A program made the position numbers and the translations under genes. Shown here piece after piece: positions 45,408 to 54,424 of a stretch of 64,000 nucleotides of DNA. Source of the stretch: Flammeovirgaceae bacterium SG7u.111. Its GTDB lineage: Bacteria; Bacteroidota; Bacteroidia; Cytophagales; Flammeovirgaceae. Position 1 is the first letter of the stretch; every line of letters starts with the position of its first letter. Where the stretch lies: positions 87,501 through 151,500 of the forward strand of contig CP139021.1 in NCBI GenBank assembly GCA_034044135.1. The letters are read 5' to 3'. The notes beneath the pieces were generated by a model. That model was not told the origin of the DNA and made no database searches. It saw only the letters and a list, made by a program, of their open reading frames with translations.

Positions 45408-46010
45408 ATGATGATGGAGATAGATTTTGAAAAAGGAGATGGGCTGGTGCCTGCGGTAGTGCAAGATTCGGTTACCAATAAGGTGCTGATGGTGGGGTAT
45501 ATGAATGCCGAAGCTTTGGAAAAAACGAAAGCAGAAGGAAAAACCACATTTTTTAGCCGCAGCAAGCAGAGGCTTTGGACAAAGGGCGAGACCTCGGGGA
45601 ATTTCCTCTTTGCCGAAGAAGTTTTGGTCGATTGCGATAACGACACTGTTTTGGTAAAGGCTAAGCCAGTTGGTCCGGCTTGCCACACGGGAGCGGACAC
45701 GTGCTTCAAAGAAGACAACGAAGGGAGAGGGGCATATTTGAACTACATTGCCTCGGTAATAAAATCGAGAAGGCAAGAAGGTTCTGACAAGTCTTATACT
45801 TCCAGCTTGTTCGATAAAGGAATCAATAAAATTGCACAAAAAGTTGGGGAAGAAGCGGTGGAGCTAGTGATAGAAGCCAAAGACGATGATAAAGATCTTT
45901 TCCTAAACGAATCGGCTGATTTGCTGTTCCACTTTTTGGTATTGCTCGAAGCCAAAGGCTACACCCTCGACGAGGTGATTGGCATATTGGAAGGAAGGCA
46001 CAAGAAGTAG
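45408..46010 (+). CDS. hisIE: Bifunctional phosphoribosyl-AMP cyclohydrolase / phosphoribosyl-ATP pyrophosphatase
   Basis: Performs steps 2 and 3 of histidine synthesis. The 200-aa protein has an N-terminal HisI domain (MVGYMNAEALEKT, SRSKQRLWTKGETSGN, the zinc-binding VDCDNDTVLV and GPACHTGADTCF) and a C-terminal HisE domain (about 115-200: KVGEEAVELVIEAKDDD, SADLLFHFLVLL). Three ATG codons in a row make the start ambiguous by two residues. It lies five bases after hisF, so the two are cotranscribed. Confidence 0.96.
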   Translation: MMMEIDFEKGDGLVPAVVQDSVTNKVLMVGYMNAEALEKTKAEGKTTFFSRSKQRLWTKGETSGNFLFAEEVLVDCDNDTVLVKAKPVGPACHTGADTCFKEDNEGRGAYLNYIASVIKSRRQEGSDKSYTSSLFDKGINKIAQKVGEEAVELVIEAKDDDKDLFLNESADLLFHFLVLLEAKGYTLDEVIGILEGRHKK

Positions 46011-46093
46011 GGGATTGAGCATGAATTTTGGGTGTGGGTAATGAGAAGGGTTTTGATGTGAGAGGTACAGGTGAAATGCTTTGCCCCACCAAG

Positions 46094-46139
46094 TGCTCGT
46101 GCCAGCACGGAAAATGTAGAGCCAACGTATGCGTTGGCT
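46094..46139 (+). repeat. Palindromic intergenic element downstream of hisIE
   Basis: Two adjacent hairpins: cgtgccagcacg (46098-46109) and the perfect 8-bp stem agccaacg/cgttggct (46120-46139, loop tatg). The block lies between hisIE and the DUF3817 gene, with no T-run. Its look suggests a dispersed palindromic repeat, though only one copy is present here. Confidence 0.4.
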
Positions 46140-46176
46140 TATGTTAGTATTTTACAAACAAACGAGTTTCAACCAG

Positions 46177-46488
46177 ATGCAAGAATTATTTAAAACAAAC
46201 TTGGGGAGGTTCAGGGTGTTGGCTTTTGCCGAAGGGGTATCATTTTTGGTCATCCTTTTTGTGACTATGCCCCTCAAATATTTATTTGACAACCCCATGC
46301 CCAACAAAGTTTTTGGGATGGTTCACGGGCTGCTTTTTGTGCTATACCTTGTTTGGGCATTGCAACTCAAGCTAGATGAGGGTTGGCCTATGAAAAAGCT
46401 TGGCTTGGCTATTTTGGCTTCAATCGTTCCTTTTGGTACTTTTTGGGCAGACAAACATCTTTTAAGGCCTAGAGCAGAAGAGGTTTGA
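46177..46488 (+). CDS. DUF3817 membrane protein
   Basis: 103-aa protein with three membrane segments, matching the DUF3817 pattern: NLGRFRVLAFAEGVSFLVIL, then GMVHGLLFVLYLVWALQL and a final segment before FWADKHLLRPRAEE. I place the start at 46177 (MQELFKTN), because the longer frame from 46129 begins inside a hairpin loop and adds residues unlike the family. Molecular function of the family is unknown. Confidence 0.82.
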   Translation: MQELFKTNLGRFRVLAFAEGVSFLVILFVTMPLKYLFDNPMPNKVFGMVHGLLFVLYLVWALQLKLDEGWPMKKLGLAILASIVPFGTFWADKHLLRPRAEEV

Positions 46489-46548
46489 TAGAATTGGGCT
46501 AAATTAGCCCATATCTTATCTTCTTTAAACCAACTCTAAAACCTGCAA

Positions 46549-49329
46549 ATGACCTTGGGAAGTATTTTTAAAGCCCCTACATCCACTTCCAGCAAGCAAC
46601 ATTGGGTAGCGTATATTGGCACTATCACTGCTATTACTTTTCTCATTATCCACCTTTCTTTTCTTCTCTACAAGAAACTCAACACTACTCAAATAGAAGA
46701 ACTTATACCAGCATCTTCTGCTTTGGCACTTAAAATATGGTACACCGATTCTTTGTACCAAGAACTTGAACGCTCTTCTGCTATTCAGCACCTTTCCCAC
46801 ATTCCTGATTTTGGCAGTTTTGCCCAAAACTTCAGATTTTTGGATGGTTTGGTTCAAAATAATCCTTTTTTGAAGCAGACCTTGGCGGAATCGCCCTTGT
46901 ATTTGAGTGTCCACCCGCACTCTACCCGCGACTTCGATTTGGTATATTACATGCCCCTTTTTACTTTCCCCCAAGCAGGCGACTGGTTCACCCCCACGCT
47001 ACAGTTAATGCCGTTTCTTACAGAAAAACGGTTGTATGAGGGGCAGGAAATTATCGTTTTTAAAGACAAGGGCAAAACACCAATTTGGAATATTACCACC
47101 ATAAAAGACCGCTTGGTGTTGAGTAAAAATAGTTCTTTGCTAGAAGAAGTAATTAGGCAATACAAAGAAGAAAGCTCGAATAGTTTTATAAAAACGGCTA
47201 GAAATAGCCAAGAAGAGGAGGGTGAGGCAGTAAAGGACTTTGAAATTTATTTTAATCCTCAGCATATGGGGGAGTTGTTGAGTTGTTTTTTGAATCAGCG
47301 CTCCGAATTGCCTCAGTGGCTTTCAGCTTTAGCTCCGCCATCGGTATTAGGAGCGGAAAGCCAGCAAAGTTATATTTCTTTTGAGGGGAGTCATTTTGAA
47401 CAGCTAGAGGAATTGGAAGGGGTTTTTCATAACCTCCAACCTACATTTTCTGCAACTATGGCTGAGTTAATTCCTGCTAAGGCAAATTATTTTGTGCGTC
47501 TAGGTTTCGATGATGGAGAACAACTGAGGGATAACGTGTTGAGTTGGTTGGAAAAAAAACAGCCAGAGAAGTTTCAGAAATATAAGGAGCTTGCTAAAAG
47601 AGTACCTTTTGATACAGATGATTTTTTTGCGCTAGTTGAGAAAGAAGTGATTTTTTTTGAGCAGGATGAGGAAAATACCGATTCCCCAACACAAGTTTTG
47701 CTTTTTAACTCTACGCAAAAAGAAGAGCTACTAGAGCTTTTGTTTGATTTAGACCTAAAGCTTAGGCCTGAGGAATTGTTGCCTTTTAGTGAGAAGTACG
47801 GAGATTTTGAGATCAAAAGTATTGCCATGGCTAATTTTCCCCAACTGCTGAGCAGTATTTGGCATCCGGCCTGGGAAGAAACCTATTATGCTTTTTATAA
47901 GGAGCATTTGGTGCTTGCTGAAAACCCTCAGCACATCAAAAATTTGTTGGAGAGTTACAAAAAAAATCAGGTGCTCAGCCAACTGAAAGGCTATCAGGAT
48001 TTTATTGATGCCGAACTGGATAAGCCGTCCAACCTTGCCTTGGGAATGTTGCCTAGCAATGTTTGGCAACCTTTTTTCTCTGAGTTAAAACCGAAATGGA
48101 AGCCCTTTTTTGAGAAATACAAGCGCTATTTTCTAAAGTTTGGCTACCTGTGGACAAGCTGGAGTGGGAACAAAGGAGGGAATTTGCATAGCGGAATGGT
48201 GACTTTTCGCCCGCCTCGGTCTGCTCCTGTGCAGGAGAGACTTTGGGAAGCGCCATTGGTTACCAATGCCCAAGAAAATTTGCACTTGCTCAAAAACCAT
48301 TACTCTGGGCAAACAGATATTTTACTTCAAGACAAGTGGAATAATTTGTATCTATTTTCGAGCAGTGGCGAACAGTTGTTCAGGTCAAAAATGTATGGGA
48401 AAGTCAATGCGGATGTGAGGCAAATTGACCTTAGACATAATGGGGAATTGCAAATCTTACTTTCGTATGAGAACAAAATTTTTCTGATAGATAGGAAAGG
48501 GCGTTTTGTGAAAGGATACCCTCTATCACTTCCTCCTTATTTTAACACCCAGCATCTTTCGGTTATTGAATACAACAATTTTAAGAATTATCGCTTTTTG
48601 GCTACGGATAAGTTGGGAAATGCATTTGTGATTAGCCAATATGGCACGCCGCTCAATAATTGGTCGCCAAGGATGTTTTCTTATTCTTTTTCCCAAGCGG
48701 CAAGGGCTGTTCGGGTGGGGAACTTTGATGCCTATATTTTCTTATTGGAAAATGGTACGCTCAATGCGCTCAAAACAGATGCAAAGTCTTACCCCGAATT
48801 TCCACTGATATTTAATGTACCAACCAAAAATCCGCTTTTTGTAGTTCCAAAACAAGATTTTGAACATACCCAATTACAGTTGCTAGGCACTTCGGGAGAG
48901 CTGGTAAGTTGCAATATGAGGGGAAAGGTTTTAAAGCGGGCTCAACTCCCCAAAAAATACCCAGGAAGCAGGTTTGTCATGTGCATAGATCAGAACCTTG
49001 GGCAAAACTGGGTAGCAGCAAGGATGGAGGGGCGTGAGTTGACATTCATAAGCCCTGAAGGGAAATACATTTTTAGGACGTATATGAACAGAGAGGCAAA
49101 AGTGAGCACAAGCTACTATAAGTTTAGCCCTCACAATGAAATATTTGCTGTACATAATGCGACAGATAAAAAGTTGGTGCTTTTTTATAATAATGGGGAA
49201 AAAGTATTGGAAAAGCCATTGGCCGCTGAGCAAGTTGCGGGAATAGAATACCTGGAAAAGGATGATTTGTTTCTTGTGTATGTGACGAATGGAAAAATGT
49301 TGGAAGCTATTGCGGTAAAGAACCGCTAG
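46549..49329 (+). CDS. Large membrane-anchored protein with propeller-like C-terminal half
   Basis: 926 aa with one N-terminal membrane helix (about residues 20-42); the rest is presumably periplasmic. The first half (about 50-560) resembles the uncharacterised DUF3352-type repeats with alternating helices and strands (SSALALKIWYTDSLYQEL, AKANYFVRLGFDDGE-like). The second half (about 600-926) is a series of short strand repeats, for instance NLYLFSSSGEQLFRS, KIFLIDRKGRFVKGY and KMYG-like turns, suggesting a beta-propeller. No catalytic motif seen. It lies 60 bases after DUF3817 and may share its transcript. Confidence 0.7.
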   Translation: MTLGSIFKAPTSTSSKQHWVAYIGTITAITFLIIHLSFLLYKKLNTTQIEELIPASSALALKIWYTDSLYQELERSSAIQHLSHIPDFGSFAQNFRFLDGLVQNNPFLKQTLAESPLYLSVHPHSTRDFDLVYYMPLFTFPQAGDWFTPTLQLMPFLTEKRLYEGQEIIVFKDKGKTPIWNITTIKDRLVLSKNSSLLEEVIRQYKEESSNSFIKTARNSQEEEGEAVKDFEIYFNPQHMGELLSCFLNQRSELPQWLSALAPPSVLGAESQQSYISFEGSHFEQLEELEGVFHNLQPTFSATMAELIPAKANYFVRLGFDDGEQLRDNVLSWLEKKQPEKFQKYKELAKRVPFDTDDFFALVEKEVIFFEQDEENTDSPTQVLLFNSTQKEELLELLFDLDLKLRPEELLPFSEKYGDFEIKSIAMANFPQLLSSIWHPAWEETYYAFYKEHLVLAENPQHIKNLLESYKKNQVLSQLKGYQDFIDAELDKPSNLALGMLPSNVWQPFFSELKPKWKPFFEKYKRYFLKFGYLWTSWSGNKGGNLHSGMVTFRPPRSAPVQERLWEAPLVTNAQENLHLLKNHYSGQTDILLQDKWNNLYLFSSSGEQLFRSKMYGKVNADVRQIDLRHNGELQILLSYENKIFLIDRKGRFVKGYPLSLPPYFNTQHLSVIEYNNFKNYRFLATDKLGNAFVISQYGTPLNNWSPRMFSYSFSQAARAVRVGNFDAYIFLLENGTLNALKTDAKSYPEFPLIFNVPTKNPLFVVPKQDFEHTQLQLLGTSGELVSCNMRGKVLKRAQLPKKYPGSRFVMCIDQNLGQNWVAARMEGRELTFISPEGKYIFRTYMNREAKVSTSYYKFSPHNEIFAVHNATDKKLVLFYNNGEKVLEKPLAAEQVAGIEYLEKDDLFLVYVTNGKMLEAIAVKNR

Positions 49330-49448
49330 TTTACCAGCTATACTTTTAGAGTCGAGAGTAAAAAAGCAAAGTTCTTGACTCGAACAATGAAATATACTTC
49401 TATTTTTGCGCAAAAATACGCACCTAAACCAGCGGCTTGCAATAGGTA

Positions 49449-50972
49449 ATGTCGCTCAACTACCGTCTCAATTTAGCAAAAGCGATGAGTACTAACCATG
49501 TGATTTTAAATATCTGCCTGTACTTTTTAACCCTTTTTATAATCGCATACTTTACTGCAAGAGGGGCTACTACCAGTGTTTATTTCAATGCCGAAAAGAA
49601 AGCTCCTTGGTTTTTGGTAGCAATTGGTTCGGTAGGGGCATTCCTTTCGGGCTTCTTGTTTCTTAACATTCCAGGGTTTGTAGGAACCAATGATTTTAGT
49701 TATATACAGCGGGTTTTTGGCTATTTGGTAGGCTATAGTTTTGTCGCTACTATCCTTTTACCTCTTTTTTATAAGCTCAATGTGGTTTCCATTTACCAAT
49801 ATCTAGAAGAACGCCTAGGGTTTTGGTCACACAAAACGGGCTCGGTGTTTTTTATTCTGTCTAGGCTGATAGCCACAGCATTTATGGTGTATGTTTCCGC
49901 TAAGTCGGCTCAGAGCTATATGTTCGAAGAATTAGGGTTTAATTATGGGCTTACCGTGTTTATTGTGTTATTGGTTGTGCTGTTGTATTCTATGAGAGGG
50001 GGGATCAAAACAATTGTTTTTACCGATGTTTTCCACACTATTATTATTGTGTCTACCATTTCAGTCATTGCTTATTTAGTGATGGATAAATTGGGGGTAA
50101 CGTTCAACGAGGCGATGGTTCAAGTGCAAGAGAGTGAATATTCTAAGGCATTTTTTTGGGACACGGGTGATCCAAGGCATTTTTTTACACAGTTTTTTGC
50201 CGGGGTCTTTATAGCGGTGGTGATGAATGGGCTCGACCAAGCTGTGATGCAAAAGCACCTTTCTTGCGCAACTGTTGCCGATGCCCAGAAAAATATGATA
50301 TGGTTTAGTATTTTTTTGGTGATCATTAATATTGCTTTGCTTACGCTAGGTGCGTTACTCTATATTTATGCTGATGCCGAAGGGATGCAAATTCCTGCTT
50401 CGGGAAATGATTTTTATGTATTGGTGATCCAAGATCATTTGGGCAAGTTTACAGGATTGCTCTTTATGCTTGGGCTGATAGCAGCTACTTGTGCCAATGC
50501 AGATTCATCCATGATAGCCCTCACAAGTGCTTTTACTGTCGATTTTTTAGAGTTTACCAAGACAAAAACAGGCGAAGCAAAAAAGCGGATGAGGCGGATT
50601 CAGAGCCAGATTGTATTTGCCATCCTATTATTTTTGCTAGTAATTCTCTTCAATGCTTTTAAGAACAGGACTGTCGTCGACTCTATTTATACCATAGCCA
50701 GTTATACTTACGGTCCACTCATTGGGCTTTTTGCCTTCGGGATTTTTACCAAATGGAAAATCAAGGATCAGTTTGTGCCAGCTATTTGCGCTATCTCAAC
50801 AGTTCTTTGTTATTTAATGGATTTTTTCTCTGAGTCATTATTTGGAGGATACCAGTTTGGCTATAATCTTTTGATGATCAACGGCGGGGTGACTTTTGTA
50901 GCATTGATGTTACTGATAAAAAAAGAAAAGCCAGATGAAGTAGCATTGGCAAATGATATGGGGAGGAGTTAA
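49449..50972 (+). CDS. Sodium:solute symporter family protein
   Basis: 507-aa transporter of the SSS family with about 13 membrane helices. Family features visible include VAIGSVGAFLSGFLFLN-type early helices, the SIYQYLEERLGFWSHKTG loop, RLIATAFMVYVSAKSAQSY, and ATCANADSSMIALTSAFT, the conserved region near the sodium site. The substrate could be a sugar, amino acid, proline or sialic acid; none is indicated. The start may be the internal Met at 49485. An AT-rich terminator lies 52 bases downstream. Confidence 0.9.
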   Translation: MSLNYRLNLAKAMSTNHVILNICLYFLTLFIIAYFTARGATTSVYFNAEKKAPWFLVAIGSVGAFLSGFLFLNIPGFVGTNDFSYIQRVFGYLVGYSFVATILLPLFYKLNVVSIYQYLEERLGFWSHKTGSVFFILSRLIATAFMVYVSAKSAQSYMFEELGFNYGLTVFIVLLVVLLYSMRGGIKTIVFTDVFHTIIIVSTISVIAYLVMDKLGVTFNEAMVQVQESEYSKAFFWDTGDPRHFFTQFFAGVFIAVVMNGLDQAVMQKHLSCATVADAQKNMIWFSIFLVIINIALLTLGALLYIYADAEGMQIPASGNDFYVLVIQDHLGKFTGLLFMLGLIAATCANADSSMIALTSAFTVDFLEFTKTKTGEAKKRMRRIQSQIVFAILLFLLVILFNAFKNRTVVDSIYTIASYTYGPLIGLFAFGIFTKWKIKDQFVPAICAISTVLCYLMDFFSESLFGGYQFGYNLLMINGGVTFVALMLLIKKEKPDEVALANDMGRS

Positions 50973-51527
50973 TAAATTGAATTAACAGGACGCACAAGGT
51001 AATTTGTGTGAATACAGTGAATTATAAATCAAAAAAAACTTGAGTTTTATGTTTTTTTTGATTTAACTTTGCAAGTTTTTGCTACTAAAAGAAAATTTTG
51101 ATTGAAAAATAGCAAAAAGAAAGTTGTAACAAAAGCTTTACATTAGCTAGCTTAGCCAATGGCCTTAATTACTAGAAAAATTAACAATAAATGTTACAAA
51201 AGTTCAAGTTCTTTTGTTGCATATAAAACTTTTTACAAAGACTTGCTGTTCTGGTTCTAGTTATGGTCACTCATGGGTGGCAAAATTTCCTGCCAATGTT
51301 AAAAAAAACGTACTATCTGCTTTTTTGGCAAAAAATCCTTAATGATTCCTGAACAAGGGAAACCTCAATATTAAGTCGTTTTTTTTATTATCCACTAACC
51401 AAACACAGAATTAAAGTAAAAAAATAAGAAAAAGCTTACAGCCCTGATTGGCAGAAGCTTTTGATAAATATACTCACAGTGCCTGATAATTTGTTTTTAT
51501 ATAAAAACCATATAGTAGAAAAAAGAT
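50973..51527. other. AT-rich leader region of rpoD
   Basis: 555 bases with no credible gene. It contains the AT-rich terminator of the symporter gene (51025-51065) and, further right, the presumed promoter and a long untranslated leader of rpoD. No known RNA motif was recognised. Confidence 0.55.
51025..51065 (+). terminator. AT-rich hairpin terminator after the symporter gene
   Basis: A perfect 15-bp stem (taaatcaaaaaaaac/gttttttttgattta) encloses an 11-base loop. The arms provide U-rich sequence in either direction, although the stem has few G-C pairs. Confidence 0.6.
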
Positions 51528-52394
51528 ATGCGTCAACTTAAGATCACACAAACCATTACCAACCGGGAAAGCCAGTCCTTGGAAAGATACTTCAATGAAA
51601 TTAGCAAAGTTGACTTGCTAACTCCAGAAGAAGAGGTTACACTGGCTAAAAGGATTAAACAGGGTGATACTGCTGCGCTGGAAAAACTTACAAAAGCAAA
51701 CTTGCGTTTTGTCGTTTCGGTAGCGAAGCAATATCAAAACAGAAATCTTTCCCTCAATGATCTTATCAATGAAGGAAACCTTGGGCTGTTGAAAGCTGCT
51801 CAAAAGTTTGATGAGACTCGTGGTTTCAAGTTTATCTCCTATGCAGTTTGGTGGATTCGTCAGTCTATCATGCAGGCGTTGGCTGAGCAGTCTCGTATTG
51901 TAAGGCTCCCGCTTAACAAAACTGGTGCATTGAGCAAAATCAATAAAGCATTTGCCGAGCTAGAGCAGCAATTTGAGCGTGAACCAACCGCTGAAGAGCT
52001 AGCAGGTATTTTGGAGATGGATTCTCACGAGATCACAAGCACGCTAAATGCAGGTGCTAGGCAGATTTCAGTAGATGCGCCTTTCCAAGAAGGAGAGAGC
52101 AACTCATTGCTTGATGTGATGGAGAACAAGAACATCGATACTACTGACCAACCAATGGTTTATGAAGATTCATTGAGAATCGAGACCGAAAGGGCGCTGT
52201 CTAGCCTTAGCGAGCGTGAGCGTCAGGTAATCAAGATGTCGTTTGGTATTGGTGTTGATCACCCGCTTTCTTTGGAGCAAATAGGAGAAATCTTAGACTT
52301 GACCAGAGAGCGTGTAAGGCAGATCAAAGACAAGGCGATCAAGAAGCTTCGTACTTCTAACAGAAGTAGGTTGTTAGCTGAATATTTAGGCTAG
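51528..52394 (+). CDS. rpoD: Primary RNA polymerase sigma factor RpoD/SigA
   Basis: Housekeeping sigma factor, 288 aa. Like other Bacteroidota primary sigmas it lacks region 1.1. Region 1.2 is at about residues 15-47 ([20 protein letters not shown]), region 2 at about 55-125 ([39 protein letters not shown]), region 3 at about 135-205 and region 4 at about 225-285, ending in the helix-turn-helix [19 protein letters not shown]. This is the sigma that recognises TTTG/TAnnTTTG promoters in the phylum. Monocistronic with a strong terminator. Confidence 0.97.
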   Translation: MRQLKITQTITNRESQSLERYFNEISKVDLLTPEEEVTLAKRIKQGDTAALEKLTKANLRFVVSVAKQYQNRNLSLNDLINEGNLGLLKAAQKFDETRGFKFISYAVWWIRQSIMQALAEQSRIVRLPLNKTGALSKINKAFAELEQQFEREPTAEELAGILEMDSHEITSTLNAGARQISVDAPFQEGESNSLLDVMENKNIDTTDQPMVYEDSLRIETERALSSLSERERQVIKMSFGIGVDHPLSLEQIGEILDLTRERVRQIKDKAIKKLRTSNRSRLLAEYLG

Positions 52395-52422
52395 TAAAAC
52401 AGGTTTACTAGATAAAGTAAAA

Positions 52423-52454
52423 GCCCGACCAATCTCAGATTGGTCGGGCGTTTT
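52423..52454 (+). terminator. Intrinsic terminator of rpoD
   Basis: The stem gcccgaccaatct/agattggtcgggc followed by GTTTTTG, 29 bases after the rpoD stop. Confidence 0.93.
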
Positions 52455-52603
52455 TGTGTAACGAAGTCATTTTGCATGTTTACTAACATTAGTTGTAATT
52501 ACATTGATAACTTGCTTCTTCATAAAAATGTGCAACTTTTAGATTGAGTAGCTGGCAAAATGTAATCAGGGATTTCAAGTTTTTCGGGTAGGTTTGTAAG
52601 GAC

Positions 52604-52728
52604 ACAAAACCCGGGAGGGGTTTCATAATTGTAGTAATTTTCGATTTTACATTTACAACACCTACGGCGTATTTTTAAGCTTAAATCATTGGGCTACAAT
52701 TATGGAATCCCTCACGGGATTCTTTCCA
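52604..52728. repeat. Palindromic element with 25-bp imperfect terminal inverted repeats
   Basis: The left arm 52610-52634 and right arm 52694-52718 are inverted copies matching at 22 of 25 positions; the shared core is ctacaattatg. Each arm also folds alone: aaaccc/gggttt on the left and gaatccc/gggattc on the right. The 59 bases between arms contain no ORF. This has the form of a small non-autonomous repeat or a transcribed structured RNA. Confidence 0.65.
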
Positions 52729-52874
52729 TAAAGAACAGAAGATTTTTTGTCAATGACTTACAAGGAGGGTTTAGCCAAAAGTTTAAATCCGTTTATAATG
52801 AAAAGCAGGTTTGGGCTCGCAAAGGTGAGAGCAATATCAGCAGGTACAAATAGGAAGATGGTTATATAAGAAAA

Positions 52875-52907
52875 AAGGGTCTACCATTCTCGGAATGGTA
52901 GACCCTT
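52875..52907 (-). terminator. Intrinsic terminator of the T9SS cargo gene
   Basis: A perfect 15-bp stem (aagggtctaccattc/gaatggtagaccctt) with a three-base loop is followed on the minus strand by TTTTTTC, 24 bases past the stop codon. Confidence 0.92.
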
Positions 52908-52930
52908 AATGTATATAAGCTTAGTTTCCT

Positions 52931-54163
52931 TTACTGTTTTAAAAACGACTTGGTGAAGCCTTCTCCTTCTACAAACAGCTTGAGGATATACAAACCGCTA
53001 CCCAATTGGCTAGGGATATCGATTCTGTGCTTGGAAAAGCTACTTTCTGATGTCAGTTCCCCAGTTAGAACAACTACTCCTTCGCTTGAATAGATAACAT
53101 ATGGAATAATTGAATTTGGTGCTACTCCCATTCCTTCTACAGTGAAGTAGTTAGAGGAAACAGGGTTAGGGTAGATGTTGAAGTCTATTCCACTAGCCGC
53201 TGCTACTACGGTTATTACCTTGGAAAGCTCTGTTGAGCCATCAAAATCGACTTGGGTAAGGCGGTAATAATTGACTCCGAGATTCGGGCTAGTATCTTGA
53301 AAGGAGTAAACAATCCTAGTATTTGAATAACCTTCACTGTTTACCTCGCCTATAGTTTCGAAGGTACGACCATCTAGTGACCGTTCTATCAAAAACTTAT
53401 CGCTATCATATTCTGAAATAGTAGAAAAGGAGAGTTGTACTCTATCTTCTTCAAATTTACCTGAAAAGCTTTCTAGCTCTACAGGGAGAGGTATAATGCC
53501 TCCCCCGCTTATTTCATTGACAAAGTTATATAAAGGAAGGTCATCTGATTGTAGTTCTGATTCTGTTTTCGAGGCGTCCTCAGGGTCACAAACAGCGGTA
53601 TTATATGCATCACAACCATTTACTGTTCCCCCTCCTCCAGAAGCAGCAGAAGTACTTCCGTAAACATACAAATCATTATCATTCTGCACTGTACCATTTT
53701 TAACTTCTAAATCTTCAGTAACTACCATTCTACCATTATTCCCTAGATCAAAACTTCCTAATACTGTAAGTTTTCCAAGAATTATTAAGATGCCATTACC
53801 TGAGACATTTAATGCAGCGCCTGACCCAAGGGTCGCATCTCCGTTAATTACCAATGTATCATGTACATTGATTACAGGGTTGGCATTATTTATAGTTAGA
53901 TCACCACTGACAAGTACATAACCATAAATATCTACAGTTCCAAGGCGATTATGAGTTGTTGGATTTCCTGGGTTTACAGGTGCAGGATCATATGGATTAC
54001 TATCATTTGGAATATTCCAAGTACTCGCATCAGCCCAATTTATAGATACTGGAGTATTATCTTGGGAAACATAGTTAAATTGCGCACTAACCTGCCCCCA
54101 CACAAGCATGGTTATACATAGTATTAGGCTGCTTTTTAGCAATTGAAATTTCATTGGAGTCAA
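52931..54163 (-). CDS. T9SS-secreted surface protein with beta-helix-like region
   Basis: 410 aa. A signal peptide (about residues 1-27) is followed by a strand-rich region (about 65-185) with repeated short segments such as DLTINNANPVINV, DTLVINGDATLGSG and KLTVLGSFDLGNNG, suggesting a right-handed beta-helix. Next comes a fibronectin-like segment (about 230-320: LPVELESFSGKFEEDRVQLS, SDKFLIERSLDGRTFETIG) and a type A sorting domain (about 335-410, from FNIYPNPVSSNYFTVEG to LGSGLYILKLFVEGE). The C-terminal domain directs export by the type IX system. Single gene; ligand or role unknown. Confidence 0.88.
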   Translation of the reverse strand: MTPMKFQLLKSSLILCITMLVWGQVSAQFNYVSQDNTPVSINWADASTWNIPNDSNPYDPAPVNPGNPTTHNRLGTVDIYGYVLVSGDLTINNANPVINVHDTLVINGDATLGSGAALNVSGNGILIILGKLTVLGSFDLGNNGRMVVTEDLEVKNGTVQNDNDLYVYGSTSAASGGGGTVNGCDAYNTAVCDPEDASKTESELQSDDLPLYNFVNEISGGGIIPLPVELESFSGKFEEDRVQLSFSTISEYDSDKFLIERSLDGRTFETIGEVNSEGYSNTRIVYSFQDTSPNLGVNYYRLTQVDFDGSTELSKVITVVAAASGIDFNIYPNPVSSNYFTVEGMGVAPNSIIPYVIYSSEGVVVLTGELTSESSFSKHRIDIPSQLGSGLYILKLFVEGEGFTKSFLKQ

Positions 54164-54424
54164 TTTTTGTTTAGTTTATTAGTTTAGCTAGTTGAGTTAG
54201 TCGAGGATTACTTATTGGTTGGAGTGTTTTTTCATACAAAAAGCCACCTCTTGACTTTCAAATAGCCAATCTGTTAAAAGGATGGTTACGAAAACCATAC
54301 CTCAGCTATTGGAATTGTTTGAAATTAGGGATGACTGTTGCCTGTAAAACGGCATTATTGATGGATTATATATTCTGATAATGTTAATTAACAAATATTT
54401 TTTTGGATTATAACATGAGGATTT

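Larger units (their letters stand above)
52395..52930. other. 536-base intergenic region with an inverted-repeat element
   Basis: Between rpoD and the convergent T9SS cargo gene. It holds the rpoD terminator (52423-52454), the palindromic element at 52604-52728 and the terminator of the minus-strand gene (52875-52907). No coding sequence was recognised. Confidence 0.7.
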
